Source: Alcanivorax sp. DSM 26293 (GTDB taxonomy: Bacteria; Pseudomonadota; Gammaproteobacteria; Pseudomonadales; Alcanivoracaceae). From it: 64,000 nucleotides of DNA. This document shows, piece by piece, positions 54,374 through 63,442 of this stretch. The notes under the pieces are model-generated. The model was not told the DNA's origin. It saw nothing but the letters and a program-made list of their open reading frames with translations, and made no database searches. The translations under genes were made by a program, and so were the position numbers. Position 1 is the first letter of the stretch. Every line of letters starts with the position of its first letter. The stretch lies in NCBI RefSeq assembly GCF_900107995.1, contig NZ_FNUM01000003.1, positions 62,001 to 126,000 of the forward strand, in the 5' to 3' direction.

Positions 54374-57300
54374 TTACTGCTTGATCGGCTCACCCAGGTA
54401 CTGAAGCTTTACGCCGCCCGCCGGAATTTTCAGATAAATTTTCAGGTTAAGGATCAACACCGACAGATTCACGTCTACAGCGATATCGTTGCTGTTCAGC
54501 TGCTCGATTACCATGCGCCCGTCCGGCAGGAAAGTGACCGGCCCGGCCAGATTCATGGTCAGCGGATAGCTGTGCTGGTTATGGGTGCCATCCAGCAGGA
54601 TGTGCATGTAGGGCGCGTCCAGATACAGGTCCACATCAGCGCGAAACTCCGGCCCCTCCGGGGTTTGCACAATCCAGCCGGGGATCAGCCCCTGGCGCTC
54701 CCATTCGTCATAGACAAAACTGCCATCCGGATGCTTTTTACCACAGAAATTATCCGCGTCTTCCGGCCAGGCCACACACTGGTAACGCATACGCATGAAC
54801 TGGGTTTCTGTGGGGGTGTCGCTGTCAAACAGGCCGATGATTTTCACTTTCAGTGTCACCGATGATGCCTGAATCAGGGTGGGATACAGCCCGATCCTGA
54901 CAGCCGGCCAGGCTTCAACGTCCGGTGTCGACGGATCATCGTAGGGTTGTGTGGCGCCGATCACCTCGGAGTTGAGGCCACCGACCACATGAATGCCACA
55001 CTGCTCCGGCAGATCACAGACCAGCGCCGGATCGGAGACGCCTCCTTCGCTGCCGTTATCGCCCTTGCTTTCATCAATGATCAGTGCCGTGGTATTGGCA
55101 CCGGGCTCACCGCCGTTGTAGCCAGGCTCTCCCGCATCAAAATGGCCATTGCCGTTCAGGTCCGCCGTGGGCAGGTTCTTGAGTGGCTGGAAGACACTGG
55201 CAACCGGCGCGCCGGCAACGAAGTGAAGATGCATGTCGGGTCCACCCATGTCGCTGTCCGGGGCCCGTAACAGAGCGGTCTGCAGACGCTTGCCATCGGT
55301 GGCGCAAATGGCCTCGCCACTGCGGCAATCATCCGGTTGCTGGGCGGATGTCTGATTGACGCTCATCAGGATGTAACGGTAATAGGCACCCTCTTCCCAG
55401 GGTTGGGACGGGGTAAAGACCAGGCGACGATTGCCCACCTCCAGCTTGCCGGTCACACCCGCCTCACAGCGGTATTTGCGTTTGCCGTCTTCGTCATAGC
55501 GCAGCGGGCGCCCCGTGGCTGGGTCCAGCTCCACCTTTTCCACCCGGAAGCTGCCCACGTCACAGGCATTGGTATTTTCAAAGACCACCGATTCCGCGTC
55601 GATATCCCGGGAGAAATTCACCCGGATAGCACGATCTGTCGGCAGCGAGGGCACCGGATTGCGGTCGTCTTCCACCTTGCCGCCCTGGCAGAAACCATGG
55701 TTCCCCGCTTCGATTTCCCAGTGCGCCTTGTCGGCGGCACAGGGGAAGCCCGGATAGCTGGTCAGCACGATGGGGGGCGCCAGGTCCCCCACCTGCTGAG
55801 GCAGATTAAAGGAAGCATTGACCGGAACCGCGGGGTTGCCGGCCAGGTCGGTGACCCGGGAGCTGACCATGGCGGTATAGCTCTCGCCGAATGCCAACGG
55901 AGCAACCGGGCGCATCACCAGGGAGGCGCCATCCAGATACCAGTCCACCGCCACATGGCTGCCATCCTGTTGCAGGACGAAGGTGTCGCCGGCGCTGAGG
56001 CTGGACGGATCCAGGGGCTCATCGAAATTGAGGATCACCGCATCGCCGGGGCGGGCGCTCAGCGCTGTGCCCGACTCGTCCACGGCGGGGACCATGGACT
56101 GCAATTGTGGTGCGGTCATATCCGGCACCGGTTGCGGCGCGTTCTCCTGATCCTCGTAGGACTTCATATGGAAGCTGAGCAGCCCAAAGGCGGTTTCCTG
56201 GCCCAGGACTTTCGGCTCCACGATACCCACCGCATCAATTTCCATGCGGCCCTCTTTTACCAGCGCCATGCCATTGAGTTCCACATGCAGCAGGGTCTGG
56301 CTGAGGGCGCCGTTGGCCTCCGGGTTTTCCGCCGTCATGGACACATCCATGTACAGCTTCACCTGCTTGGGCGCTTCATGGGCATCACTGTAGGGGTTGG
56401 GCAACAGGTAACCTGACGCATCCGACAGGAAGGTCACCGCGATGGCGCCGGTGTCGATGCCCGCCGCCACTTCCCCCGCCACCTTGACGGTCACATTGGT
56501 GCCGGTGAGCAGGCTGTTGCGGGGAATCCGCAGTGGCGATACCTGCGGATAATTCGGCAGGTAGGCCAGCTCCGCGAACACATCGCCAGTCTGCATGGTC
56601 GCATCCTTGTCGCCCAGCAGGGTGGACTGGATTGGCACACAGTTCATGGTGGCGCCGGTAAGCTTGGCCACCAGGGCATCCGGAGCATTGCACGGGTCGT
56701 TCTGGTCCTCACTGGCGCTCAGGGCTTCCTGCACCAGGGTCGCGCGGGGCATGGAATCCCGGGCGGTCCAGCTCTGCTCGAACCCGCCGGTGAGCTGGGC
56801 CTGATCCACACCACGTACCGACGGGGTGAATTTCAGGGTGTACCTCTGTCCCGGGGTCAGATCCTGGAGAGGATCGATGGTCACCGCATTGCCTTTGACC
56901 AGCAGCGCAGCGGGCACGGTATCACCCTCGTGTTCCAGTTCCACGGAAGCTCCACCGTCGGTGTCGCCATATTGCATGGTTCCCGGGTCAAGCATCTGAT
57001 TGAAGCGCACCCGCAGGGTGGAAAAATCCATGAAGGGCAGCGCATTGCCGTCCGGGATCACCTGACTCACGGCCAGATCCGGCGTGGCCATCCGGGTGGA
57101 CAGGGGTCCGTCATGACTGAGGCGTGTGACGAAATCCAGGCCACCATCCGGGAACACCGGACTGCCCTGGGCCGTTTCGATGCCGTCGATCACCAAGCGG
57201 TAATGGCTGTGGCTCTGAAGCGAGCTCTGCGGCTGCAGCATCACGCCCATGCCGCCATCCAGCGATTGCGGGTCACCCAGGGCCACCTGGTTATCTCCCG

Positions 57301-57550
57301 TGTCCTCACAGGCGTCGCCCAGCTGGCCACAATCGAGCAGGGTAAAGTGACTGGCATCCACCGCCATGGCGTGGGAAAACCGCAACACCAGCGGCGTTTT
57401 TGGTGACAGGTTCTGCTGCCCGTCATAGGGATAGCTGTAATACACTTCCGCCTGCTGCCAACCGGCAATGGACGGGGTATCTCCGGCATCTCCCCCACAG
57501 GCGGCCAGGGTCGCCGCCGCGGCGGCCAGCCATAAATTTCTTGTTGTCAT
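54374..57550 (-). CDS. Large Ig-like lipoprotein, pair C (AupB-like)
   Basis: 1058 residues. Lipobox TLAAC-G (Cys18). Same order of domains: YYSYPYDGQQNLSPKTPLVL, MDFSTLRVRFNQMLDPGT, ARPGDAVILNFDEPLDPS and LPTDRAIRVNFSRDIDAE, the calcium-loop-like ADLNGNGHFDAGEPG, then FLPDGRMVIEQL...IPAGGVKLQYLGEPIKQ. Follows FadL C by 10 bp. Confidence 0.82.
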   Translation of the reverse strand: MTTRNLWLAAAAATLAACGGDAGDTPSIAGWQQAEVYYSYPYDGQQNLSPKTPLVLRFSHAMAVDASHFTLLDCGQLGDACEDTGDNQVALGDPQSLDGGMGVMLQPQSSLQSHSHYRLVIDGIETAQGSPVFPDGGLDFVTRLSHDGPLSTRMATPDLAVSQVIPDGNALPFMDFSTLRVRFNQMLDPGTMQYGDTDGGASVELEHEGDTVPAALLVKGNAVTIDPLQDLTPGQRYTLKFTPSVRGVDQAQLTGGFEQSWTARDSMPRATLVQEALSASEDQNDPCNAPDALVAKLTGATMNCVPIQSTLLGDKDATMQTGDVFAELAYLPNYPQVSPLRIPRNSLLTGTNVTVKVAGEVAAGIDTGAIAVTFLSDASGYLLPNPYSDAHEAPKQVKLYMDVSMTAENPEANGALSQTLLHVELNGMALVKEGRMEIDAVGIVEPKVLGQETAFGLLSFHMKSYEDQENAPQPVPDMTAPQLQSMVPAVDESGTALSARPGDAVILNFDEPLDPSSLSAGDTFVLQQDGSHVAVDWYLDGASLVMRPVAPLAFGESYTAMVSSRVTDLAGNPAVPVNASFNLPQQVGDLAPPIVLTSYPGFPCAADKAHWEIEAGNHGFCQGGKVEDDRNPVPSLPTDRAIRVNFSRDIDAESVVFENTNACDVGSFRVEKVELDPATGRPLRYDEDGKRKYRCEAGVTGKLEVGNRRLVFTPSQPWEEGAYYRYILMSVNQTSAQQPDDCRSGEAICATDGKRLQTALLRAPDSDMGGPDMHLHFVAGAPVASVFQPLKNLPTADLNGNGHFDAGEPGYNGGEPGANTTALIIDESKGDNGSEGGVSDPALVCDLPEQCGIHVVGGLNSEVIGATQPYDDPSTPDVEAWPAVRIGLYPTLIQASSVTLKVKIIGLFDSDTPTETQFMRMRYQCVAWPEDADNFCGKKHPDGSFVYDEWERQGLIPGWIVQTPEGPEFRADVDLYLDAPYMHILLDGTHNQHSYPLTMNLAGPVTFLPDGRMVIEQLNSNDIAVDVNLSVLILNLKIYLKIPAGGVKLQYLGEPIKQ

Positions 57551-57560
57551 CGCCGATCTC

Positions 57561-58925
57561 CTAGAATTTCAGGGTGATGGAGCCGGAAAACACGTGTACG
57601 TCCCCTTCTGCGTCCACACTTTCGTAGGGTTGCGGGAAGGACGGTGAGCGGCGGTCGTAGAGGTCAAAGGTGCGGGTTTCCAGCTTCTGGTACTGGTAAG
57701 CCAGGTCCAGACGCACCGGGAACGCCAGCACCGGCACCGACTTGTACTGGGCAGTGAGCCCCAGCCCCAGGATCCACTTGTCGGTATCCAGGTAGTTCAC
57801 TTCCAGGGAGCCGTCGGAATCCAGCGGCGATTCGCTGAAGGCCACCCCACCGGTGACCATGTAGGTGTCATCCAGGTGGAATTCGCCACCCAGCCGGGGC
57901 ACCACGATGTCCTTGAACTTCAGCTCATAGGGGGTGCCTTTGTACTGCACCGCCTGATCCTTGATGGTGTCGCCTTCCAGCTCTTCTTCCAGCCGTGACC
58001 ATTCCTGCATTTCCACGGTCAGGCCCACCCGCCAACGATCACGCCCGTAGGCCAGACCGGCGGCATAGATGTTCGGCTGGTAGGAATCCACGGTGCTGAT
58101 GGCCAGATTGATACCCGGATCCAGCACAGTGCCGGGAATGGTGATGGTGGAATCCACCGTGGTGTTGGTATTGGAGTAACCCCGGAAACTGAAGGCAGTC
58201 TCCAGACCGCTGTACCAGCAATCGTTGCCGTCACCACAGAAGCTCTCACCCCAGTCCATGTTCATGCCGAAGATCGGACGAATGGAGGGCTTGGCTGACA
58301 CGTTAAGCGTCTCATAGCTGGTCACCCCGCCCAGGGTGGAGGTGGCCACCAGCTCCGCTTCCGAGTGAAGCGTGATGCGGGCGGACAGCCCCATATCCAG
58401 GCCACGCCAGATCTGCGTGCCGCCGCCCAGATTCAGGAACAGGGGCTGACGACCGAATTCGAAGTACTGGCCCTCGACGGAGGTCTGGGAATTGAACGCC
58501 ATCATTTCCTCGCCGTACTTCTCTACTCCCAGCATGAACCCCAGGTACAGGGGGTGGTTGAAGCGGGTCAGCGAGGACAGGTCGGTTTTCATGCCCAGCA
58601 GAGTGTGCTGGGAAGGCGAATCCTGCAGCGTATCGCTGCTGCGCGGCAGCGGCGCGGCGCCACCCAGGCTGCTTGCGCGCAATTCATGGTCCGCATGCAA
58701 TAACCCGGTGGTCAGCTCGCCCCGATCATCCTGGGCCAGGTAGGCCGGATTGTAGTAAGTGGCGGAGACCTGGCTGTTGAACAAGGACAGGGCCTGGGCA
58801 GACGCCAGATCCGACGGCAACACCCCGTAGGTGGTACCGATGTTGCCCATGCTGGCCATGGCCGGCGAGATACACACCACCCCAACGCCCGCCACAACCG
58901 CAGGCAGCAGTTTTCGCATTGTCAT
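57561..58925 (-). CDS. FadL-family outer-membrane porin, pair C (AupA-like)
   Basis: 454 residues from ATG 58925 (GGAGAG, 4-bp spacing); a TTG at 58937 lies in the RBS. MGNIGTTYGVLPSDLASAQ is nearly identical to copy A; the cysteine pair is FCGDGNDCW; ends GSITLKF. Close to copy A across its length, so A and C are recent duplicates. Confidence 0.9.
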   Translation of the reverse strand: MTMRKLLPAVVAGVGVVCISPAMASMGNIGTTYGVLPSDLASAQALSLFNSQVSATYYNPAYLAQDDRGELTTGLLHADHELRASSLGGAAPLPRSSDTLQDSPSQHTLLGMKTDLSSLTRFNHPLYLGFMLGVEKYGEEMMAFNSQTSVEGQYFEFGRQPLFLNLGGGTQIWRGLDMGLSARITLHSEAELVATSTLGGVTSYETLNVSAKPSIRPIFGMNMDWGESFCGDGNDCWYSGLETAFSFRGYSNTNTTVDSTITIPGTVLDPGINLAISTVDSYQPNIYAAGLAYGRDRWRVGLTVEMQEWSRLEEELEGDTIKDQAVQYKGTPYELKFKDIVVPRLGGEFHLDDTYMVTGGVAFSESPLDSDGSLEVNYLDTDKWILGLGLTAQYKSVPVLAFPVRLDLAYQYQKLETRTFDLYDRRSPSFPQPYESVDAEGDVHVFSGSITLKF

Positions 58926-58995
58926 GAAGCTCTCCAAAAAGACGCGCCCGTACCGGGGCTATTGTTATTTTCAATTTGCATACACAGTTATGTGC

Positions 58996-59025
58996 GCAAA
59001 AAGTTGGCATTAACGTACCAACTTT
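58996..59025. promoter_or_regulatory. Shared FadL-upstream motif, copy C (dyad)
   Basis: gcaaaaagttggc (58996-59008), here part of a clear dyad AAAGTTGG (59000-59007) - N10 - CCAACTTT (59018-59025), 75-100 bp before the FadL C start. Strongest of the three copies. Operator role inferred. Confidence 0.45.
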
Positions 59026-59180
59026 CCTTCACGAATACATCACGGGAAATGGCTACACCGTCACCAAATTTACATATATACACAAAAAGAAACGTTACGA
59101 TATCGGTACAGCTAGGGAGATGTTCGTAGCTTTTTCGAGGAAGTTAGGCCATTTGCAGGATGCAATAGCCGACAGGACCA

Positions 59181-60782
59181 TCAGCCCTGGGGGGAATCCA
59201 GTCGCTCGGCGCGTCGACGGGTCAGCACCATCACCGGGATCAACCCCAAGAGCACCAGGGTCAGCGCCGGGGCGGCAGCCCGTTGCCACTCCCCCTCGGC
59301 GGTCAACTCGTAAATCCGGACTGCCAGGGTGTCCCAGCCAAAGGGGCGCAGCAGCAGGGTGGCCGGCATTTCCTTCATCACATCAATGCCCACCAACAGC
59401 AACGCGGTGAGCAGGCCCGGCAACATCATCGGCACATAGACCCGACGGCCCACTTCCGCGGAGGATGCCCCCAGGGTACGGGCCGCCTCCACCAGGCTGG
59501 GACGCACCTGCTGGAGGGCGTTTTCCACCGGACCGAAACCCACCGCCATGAAGCGCACCACATAGGCCAGCAACAATGCCGCCAGGGTACTGACCAGAAC
59601 GATGCCCAGCCCCAGGTCCGCCAGCCAGCCCTCTACCGCACTGAAGCTGATCATGATGCCCACCGCCAGCACCGACCCTGGCAAGGCGTAGCCCAGCGTC
59701 GCCAAGCGCACGGCCACGGACACGGACCGTGACGGCTGATGCCGCTTCACCCAGGCCAGCCAGCCGGCCAGACTCAGCACCAGCAGGGCGGCCATGGTCC
59801 CGAGCAGGAAGGTCCTCCAGATCAGATTGAGGAAACGGGCATCCACCTGCATCAGGCCGTTGTCGATCACCCAGTAGAGCAGGCGGCTGACCGGCAGCAG
59901 GAAGGCCATGAACAACACGGAAAAGGCAAACAGCGTCACCCCCCAGGCCAGCCGCGGACGACTGCGCAGGGTCTGCCGCCCACCAATTTCACTGTAGCGG
60001 GCACGGCTGCGGCCGCGCCGTTCCAGCCACAGGGCCACCACCACAAACAGCAATAGCAGGGAGGCGAGCTGGGCGGCTGCCTGCAGGTTGAACAGGCCGT
60101 ACCAGCTCTTGTAGATGGCCGTGGTGAAAGTATCGAAGTTGAAGATGCTGACCGCACCGAAGTCCGCCAGGGTTTCCATCAACGCCAGGGCCAGCCCAGC
60201 AGCAATACCGGGCCGCGCCATGGGCAGTGCCACCCGGAAAAAGGCGGACGAGGCCGTATCACCGAGGATACGGGCCTGTTCCAGCACCGCCCGCCCCTGG
60301 GCCTCGAAGGCCAGCCGGGCGAGCATGTAGACATAGGGATAGAGCACCAGGGACAGGGTGATCACCACCCAGAGGGGATGGCGGGCACTGAAGTCGGGCA
60401 GCATCGGCAGCCACTGGCGCAGAAAGGTCTGGATGGGACCGGCGTAATCCAGCAAGTCCACCATCACGAAGGCGAGAACATAGGCGGGCATGGCCATGGG
60501 CAGCAGAAGCGCCCATTGCAGCCAGCGGCGCCCGGGAAATTCCAGGGTGGCCACACACCAGGCCAGGGACACGCCGAGCAGCAGCACCCCGGCGGACACC
60601 CCCACCATCAGGAACAGGGTGTTGCCCACCAGCCGCCACAGCACCGTGTCGAGCAGGTGCTGCCAGGTGGCCCATTGCTCCTGCTGCCAGGCGGCCAGCA
60701 GGACCACAATGGGCACCAGCACCAGCAAGGCCAGCAGCAGAACGCTGGCTCCGCTGGCGGACAGGGCTCCCCGGGTTCGCAC
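59181..60782 (-). CDS. fbpB: Iron(III) ABC transporter permease, FbpB-like
   Basis: 533 residues from GTG 60782; two fused permease units of about six helices each. Both EAA loops are visible: EQARILGDTASSAFFRVALP and EAARTLGASSAEVGRRVYVP. Forms the inner-membrane channel for Fe3+ delivered by FbpA. Starts 3 bp after the fbpA stop. No ATPase gene (fbpC) adjoins. Confidence 0.88.
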   Translation of the reverse strand: MRTRGALSASGASVLLLALLVLVPIVVLLAAWQQEQWATWQHLLDTVLWRLVGNTLFLMVGVSAGVLLLGVSLAWCVATLEFPGRRWLQWALLLPMAMPAYVLAFVMVDLLDYAGPIQTFLRQWLPMLPDFSARHPLWVVITLSLVLYPYVYMLARLAFEAQGRAVLEQARILGDTASSAFFRVALPMARPGIAAGLALALMETLADFGAVSIFNFDTFTTAIYKSWYGLFNLQAAAQLASLLLLFVVVALWLERRGRSRARYSEIGGRQTLRSRPRLAWGVTLFAFSVLFMAFLLPVSRLLYWVIDNGLMQVDARFLNLIWRTFLLGTMAALLVLSLAGWLAWVKRHQPSRSVSVAVRLATLGYALPGSVLAVGIMISFSAVEGWLADLGLGIVLVSTLAALLLAYVVRFMAVGFGPVENALQQVRPSLVEAARTLGASSAEVGRRVYVPMMLPGLLTALLLVGIDVMKEMPATLLLRPFGWDTLAVRIYELTAEGEWQRAAAPALTLVLLGLIPVMVLTRRRAERLDSPQG

Positions 60783-60785
60783 CGG

Positions 60786-61799
60786 TTAGCGGTACCCGGC
60801 GCGGTCCATCAGTTTGACCGCATCCACCTGCAAGGCACCGGCCACACTGACGTTGAGATCATCCGACTGGAATTCCCCCCAGGAAGCCACCTCTTCGGCG
60901 GGCTCCACGGCGGCATTCACCGGGTACTCCATATTGCGGTCGGCCAGCAGTTTCTGGGCTTCCGGCTGGCTCATCCACTCCAGCAGGTCGCGGGCCTTTT
61001 CCGGTCGCGGCGCATGGCGGGTGATGCCCGCGCCGGAGATGTTCACATGCACGCCGCTGGAATCCTGATTGGCCCAGAACAGGGACAGGGGCAGCTGCGG
61101 GTTATCCTGCTTCATGCGGCCAAAGTAGTAAGTGTTTACTATGCCCACATCGCACTGACCGGCCACGATGGCTTCCATCAGAGCCGTGTCGTTGGAGAAC
61201 ACGTCGGTGGCCAGATTCGCCACCCAGCCACGCACGATTTCCTCGGTTTTTTCCTCGCCCAGGCGCTGGATCATGGTTGCTACCAGGGACTGGTTGTAGA
61301 CCTTCTTGGAAGTGCGCAGACAAAGACGCCCCTTCCACTCCGGGTCGGCCAGGGCTTCATAGCTGGACAGGGCGGCCGGATCAACGCGCTCGGGGGAATA
61401 AACCAGGGTGCGGGCCCGCACGGTCAGACCGAACCAGCGGTTCTCCGGGTCGGTCAGTTCCGCCGGCACATTGGCGGCCAGCACCTGGGAGTCCAGGGGT
61501 TGCAGCAGGCCCTTGTCCGCCGCATTCCACAGGTTACCGGCATCCACCGTGATCAGCATATCCGCGGGGGAACGCTCACCCTCCGCCTGCAAACGGGCGG
61601 TCAGGGCGGCGGCGTTGTCAGTGATATAGCGGATTTTCACCCCGGTAGCCTCGGTGTAGGCATCGAATACCGGCTTGATCAAATGGTCATTGCGCGAGGT
61701 ATAGACCACCAGCTCTTCTTCAGCGGCGGGTTCGGAACAGGCCCACAGGCCGGTAAGCATGACAGCGGCGGCAGCCACAGTGGCAATGGCTCGCATCAT
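60786..61799 (-). CDS. fbpA: Iron(III)-binding periplasmic protein, FbpA-like
   Basis: 337 residues from ATG 61799 (GGAG 6 bp upstream). Lipobox-like LWACSEP suggests a lipoprotein rather than a free periplasmic protein. Opening strand ELVVYTSRNDHL and the tyrosine pair in NTYYFGRMKQ are the iron ligands of the FbpA family. First gene of the fbpAB unit, behind a Fur-like palindrome. Confidence 0.87.
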   Translation of the reverse strand: MMRAIATVAAAAVMLTGLWACSEPAAEEELVVYTSRNDHLIKPVFDAYTEATGVKIRYITDNAAALTARLQAEGERSPADMLITVDAGNLWNAADKGLLQPLDSQVLAANVPAELTDPENRWFGLTVRARTLVYSPERVDPAALSSYEALADPEWKGRLCLRTSKKVYNQSLVATMIQRLGEEKTEEIVRGWVANLATDVFSNDTALMEAIVAGQCDVGIVNTYYFGRMKQDNPQLPLSLFWANQDSSGVHVNISGAGITRHAPRPEKARDLLEWMSQPEAQKLLADRNMEYPVNAAVEPAEEVASWGEFQSDDLNVSVAGALQVDAVKLMDRAGYR

Positions 61800-61827
61800 A
61801 GCGGACTCCATAAATGCACAAGGAAAC

Positions 61828-61840
61828 AAGAATGATTCTT
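61828..61840. promoter_or_regulatory. Fur-like palindrome upstream of fbpA
   Basis: AAGAATGATTCTT, perfect inner dyad in an AT-rich context (AACAAGAATGATTCTTAATT), 29 bp before fbpA. Resembles a reduced Fur box; weaker than the one at 17459-17480. Confidence 0.5.
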
Positions 61841-61929
61841 AATTGGGCGGCAAGTATGGCAGGAATTTATGCCAAGCTCTAGAGCCTGTCGGCACTATTT
61901 GCCGCGCCCCTGCGGACCGCTCAATACCC

Positions 61930-63183
61930 TCAAGCCCGGGGCCGCGCCCTAACCGGTAAGTCGGCGCCCCGCCCCATGGCCTGGCTGGCAAACAGACGCT
62001 TGAGTGGCCCGGCCTGATTGACCCAGCGCATGCCGGTATTGCGCAACCAGCGCACCGGCAGGGCCCGCTGCCCGAACAACTGCTGAAACCCGCGCATGGC
62101 GTTCTGCATGAGCAGATTCTCGCCACGGCGACGACGCTGGTAACGGGCCAGGGCCGCACTGTCGGCACAGGACCGCCCGCTTTGTGTGGCACGCTCCACC
62201 TCTTCTGCCAGCACCGCCGCATCCAGCAGGCCCAGGTTCACGCCCTGTCCGGCCAGCGGATGTATCACATGGGCGGCATCGCCCACCAGTGCCAACCCGG
62301 CTGCCACATAGCTGCTGGCATGCCGCTCCTGAATGGGAAACACCGCCCGCTCGCTGAGCAGGGTCACTTCACCCAGCGCCTCGCCCGTGGCCGCCTGCAG
62401 TTCGGCCGCAAAATCCGCCGGCGCCGCTTCCCGCAGCCGGGCAATCCGCTCCGGCCAGCCAGACCAGACGATGGAACACTGCCGCTGTTCACCCTGTTGC
62501 GGGTCACTGTAAAGCGGCAGCAACGCCAAGGGGCCGGATTCCATGAATACCTGACGGGCACAGGCGTTATGGGGCAAGGCAGTGGCGATGGTCGCCACCA
62601 GCGCATGGTGACCGCTGTCACGGGCGCCACCACTGATACCGGCCCAGTCACGGACCCGGGAGCGGGCGCCATCGGCACCCACCAGCAGATCTGCCTGCCA
62701 TTGCTCATCGCCCGCACGGACCTGCCAGCGACCCTCTTCACGGCGCGCCCCTTCAACGGCCACCCCACAGCGCCAATGCAGGTTCGGGTAGTCCGCCGCA
62801 CGACGGTACAGGGCGGCCGCCAGGTGGCCATTCTCCAGCAACCAGCCCAGGGATTGCGCTCCCACTTCCCGGGCGCGGAACAACACTTCACCGGTGCCAT
62901 CCTGATCCCAGACCTGCATGGCGTCGTAGGGCTGCACCCGGCTCATGTCCAGGTACTCCCAGACACCACTGTTCTGCAGCAGCCAGTGACTGGCCTCGGT
63001 GAGCGTGGACACCCGCAACTGGGCCGGGCCGGTCGGCATCACTGGCGCCGGCGCACCATCCAGCACCGTCACGGTCAGCCCCTGCTCCGCCAGCAACACC
63101 GCCAGCAAGCCCCCGGTCATGCCACCGCCGACAATGACGATGTGTTGTTTTTCGCTTGCAGGCGACACGCTATTGGGTTGCAC
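61930..63183 (-). CDS. ubiI: UbiI/VisC-family FAD hydroxylase (ubiquinone biosynthesis)
   Basis: 417 residues. FAD site IVIVGGGMTGGLLAVLLAEQG, the DLLVGADGARSRVR motif and the second FAD motif GDAAHVIHPLAGQGVNLGLLD, typical of UbiH/UbiI/VisC hydroxylases. Likely the C5-hydroxylase of ubiquinone synthesis; the neighbouring partial ubiH paralogue supports this, but the assignment to I is by context. Confidence 0.85.
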   Translation of the reverse strand: MQPNSVSPASEKQHIVIVGGGMTGGLLAVLLAEQGLTVTVLDGAPAPVMPTGPAQLRVSTLTEASHWLLQNSGVWEYLDMSRVQPYDAMQVWDQDGTGEVLFRAREVGAQSLGWLLENGHLAAALYRRAADYPNLHWRCGVAVEGARREEGRWQVRAGDEQWQADLLVGADGARSRVRDWAGISGGARDSGHHALVATIATALPHNACARQVFMESGPLALLPLYSDPQQGEQRQCSIVWSGWPERIARLREAAPADFAAELQAATGEALGEVTLLSERAVFPIQERHASSYVAAGLALVGDAAHVIHPLAGQGVNLGLLDAAVLAEEVERATQSGRSCADSAALARYQRRRRGENLLMQNAMRGFQQLFGQRALPVRWLRNTGMRWVNQAGPLKRLFASQAMGRGADLPVRARPRA

Positions 63184-63212
63184 GCTTTGTCCTCACGTTT
63201 TCAGGTGCTTTG

Positions 63213-63438
63213 AGTTGAAAGTTCAAAGTTTAAAGTTGAAACACGACGCTCGTTTAGTGCCAGCCGAGCGGCGCTTCCCCCGCGTCCATACATGACAGGG
63301 AAAAGATTAAAAGCAAGGTCCAACCTTGGCGCCTCATTGCTACGGTGCATTCTACGGGTCTTGCGGCGCGGCGTTGACGCAAATCGTGTGGCTACAAGTT
63401 TCGCTCGCGTTTCAACTTTAAACTTTGAACTTTCAACT
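63213..63438. repeat. 30-bp perfect inverted repeat flanking a 166-bp spacer
   Basis: 63213-63242 and 63409-63438 are exact reverse complements (gttgaaagttcaaagtttaa type). They lie between the ubiH stop and the ubiI start. Shorter relatives occur just past the thiolase stop (near 960-978) and the HxxE-less imelysin stop (13505-13519). Confidence 0.8.
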
Positions 63439-63442
63439 GCTT

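Noticed and set aside
44791-57550. VolA-type lysophospholipase identity for the large lipoproteins next to FadL
   Set aside because: A GFSDG in copy A looks like GxSxG, but the equivalent positions in B and C are FKDGE and FPDGG, so it is not a catalytic site.
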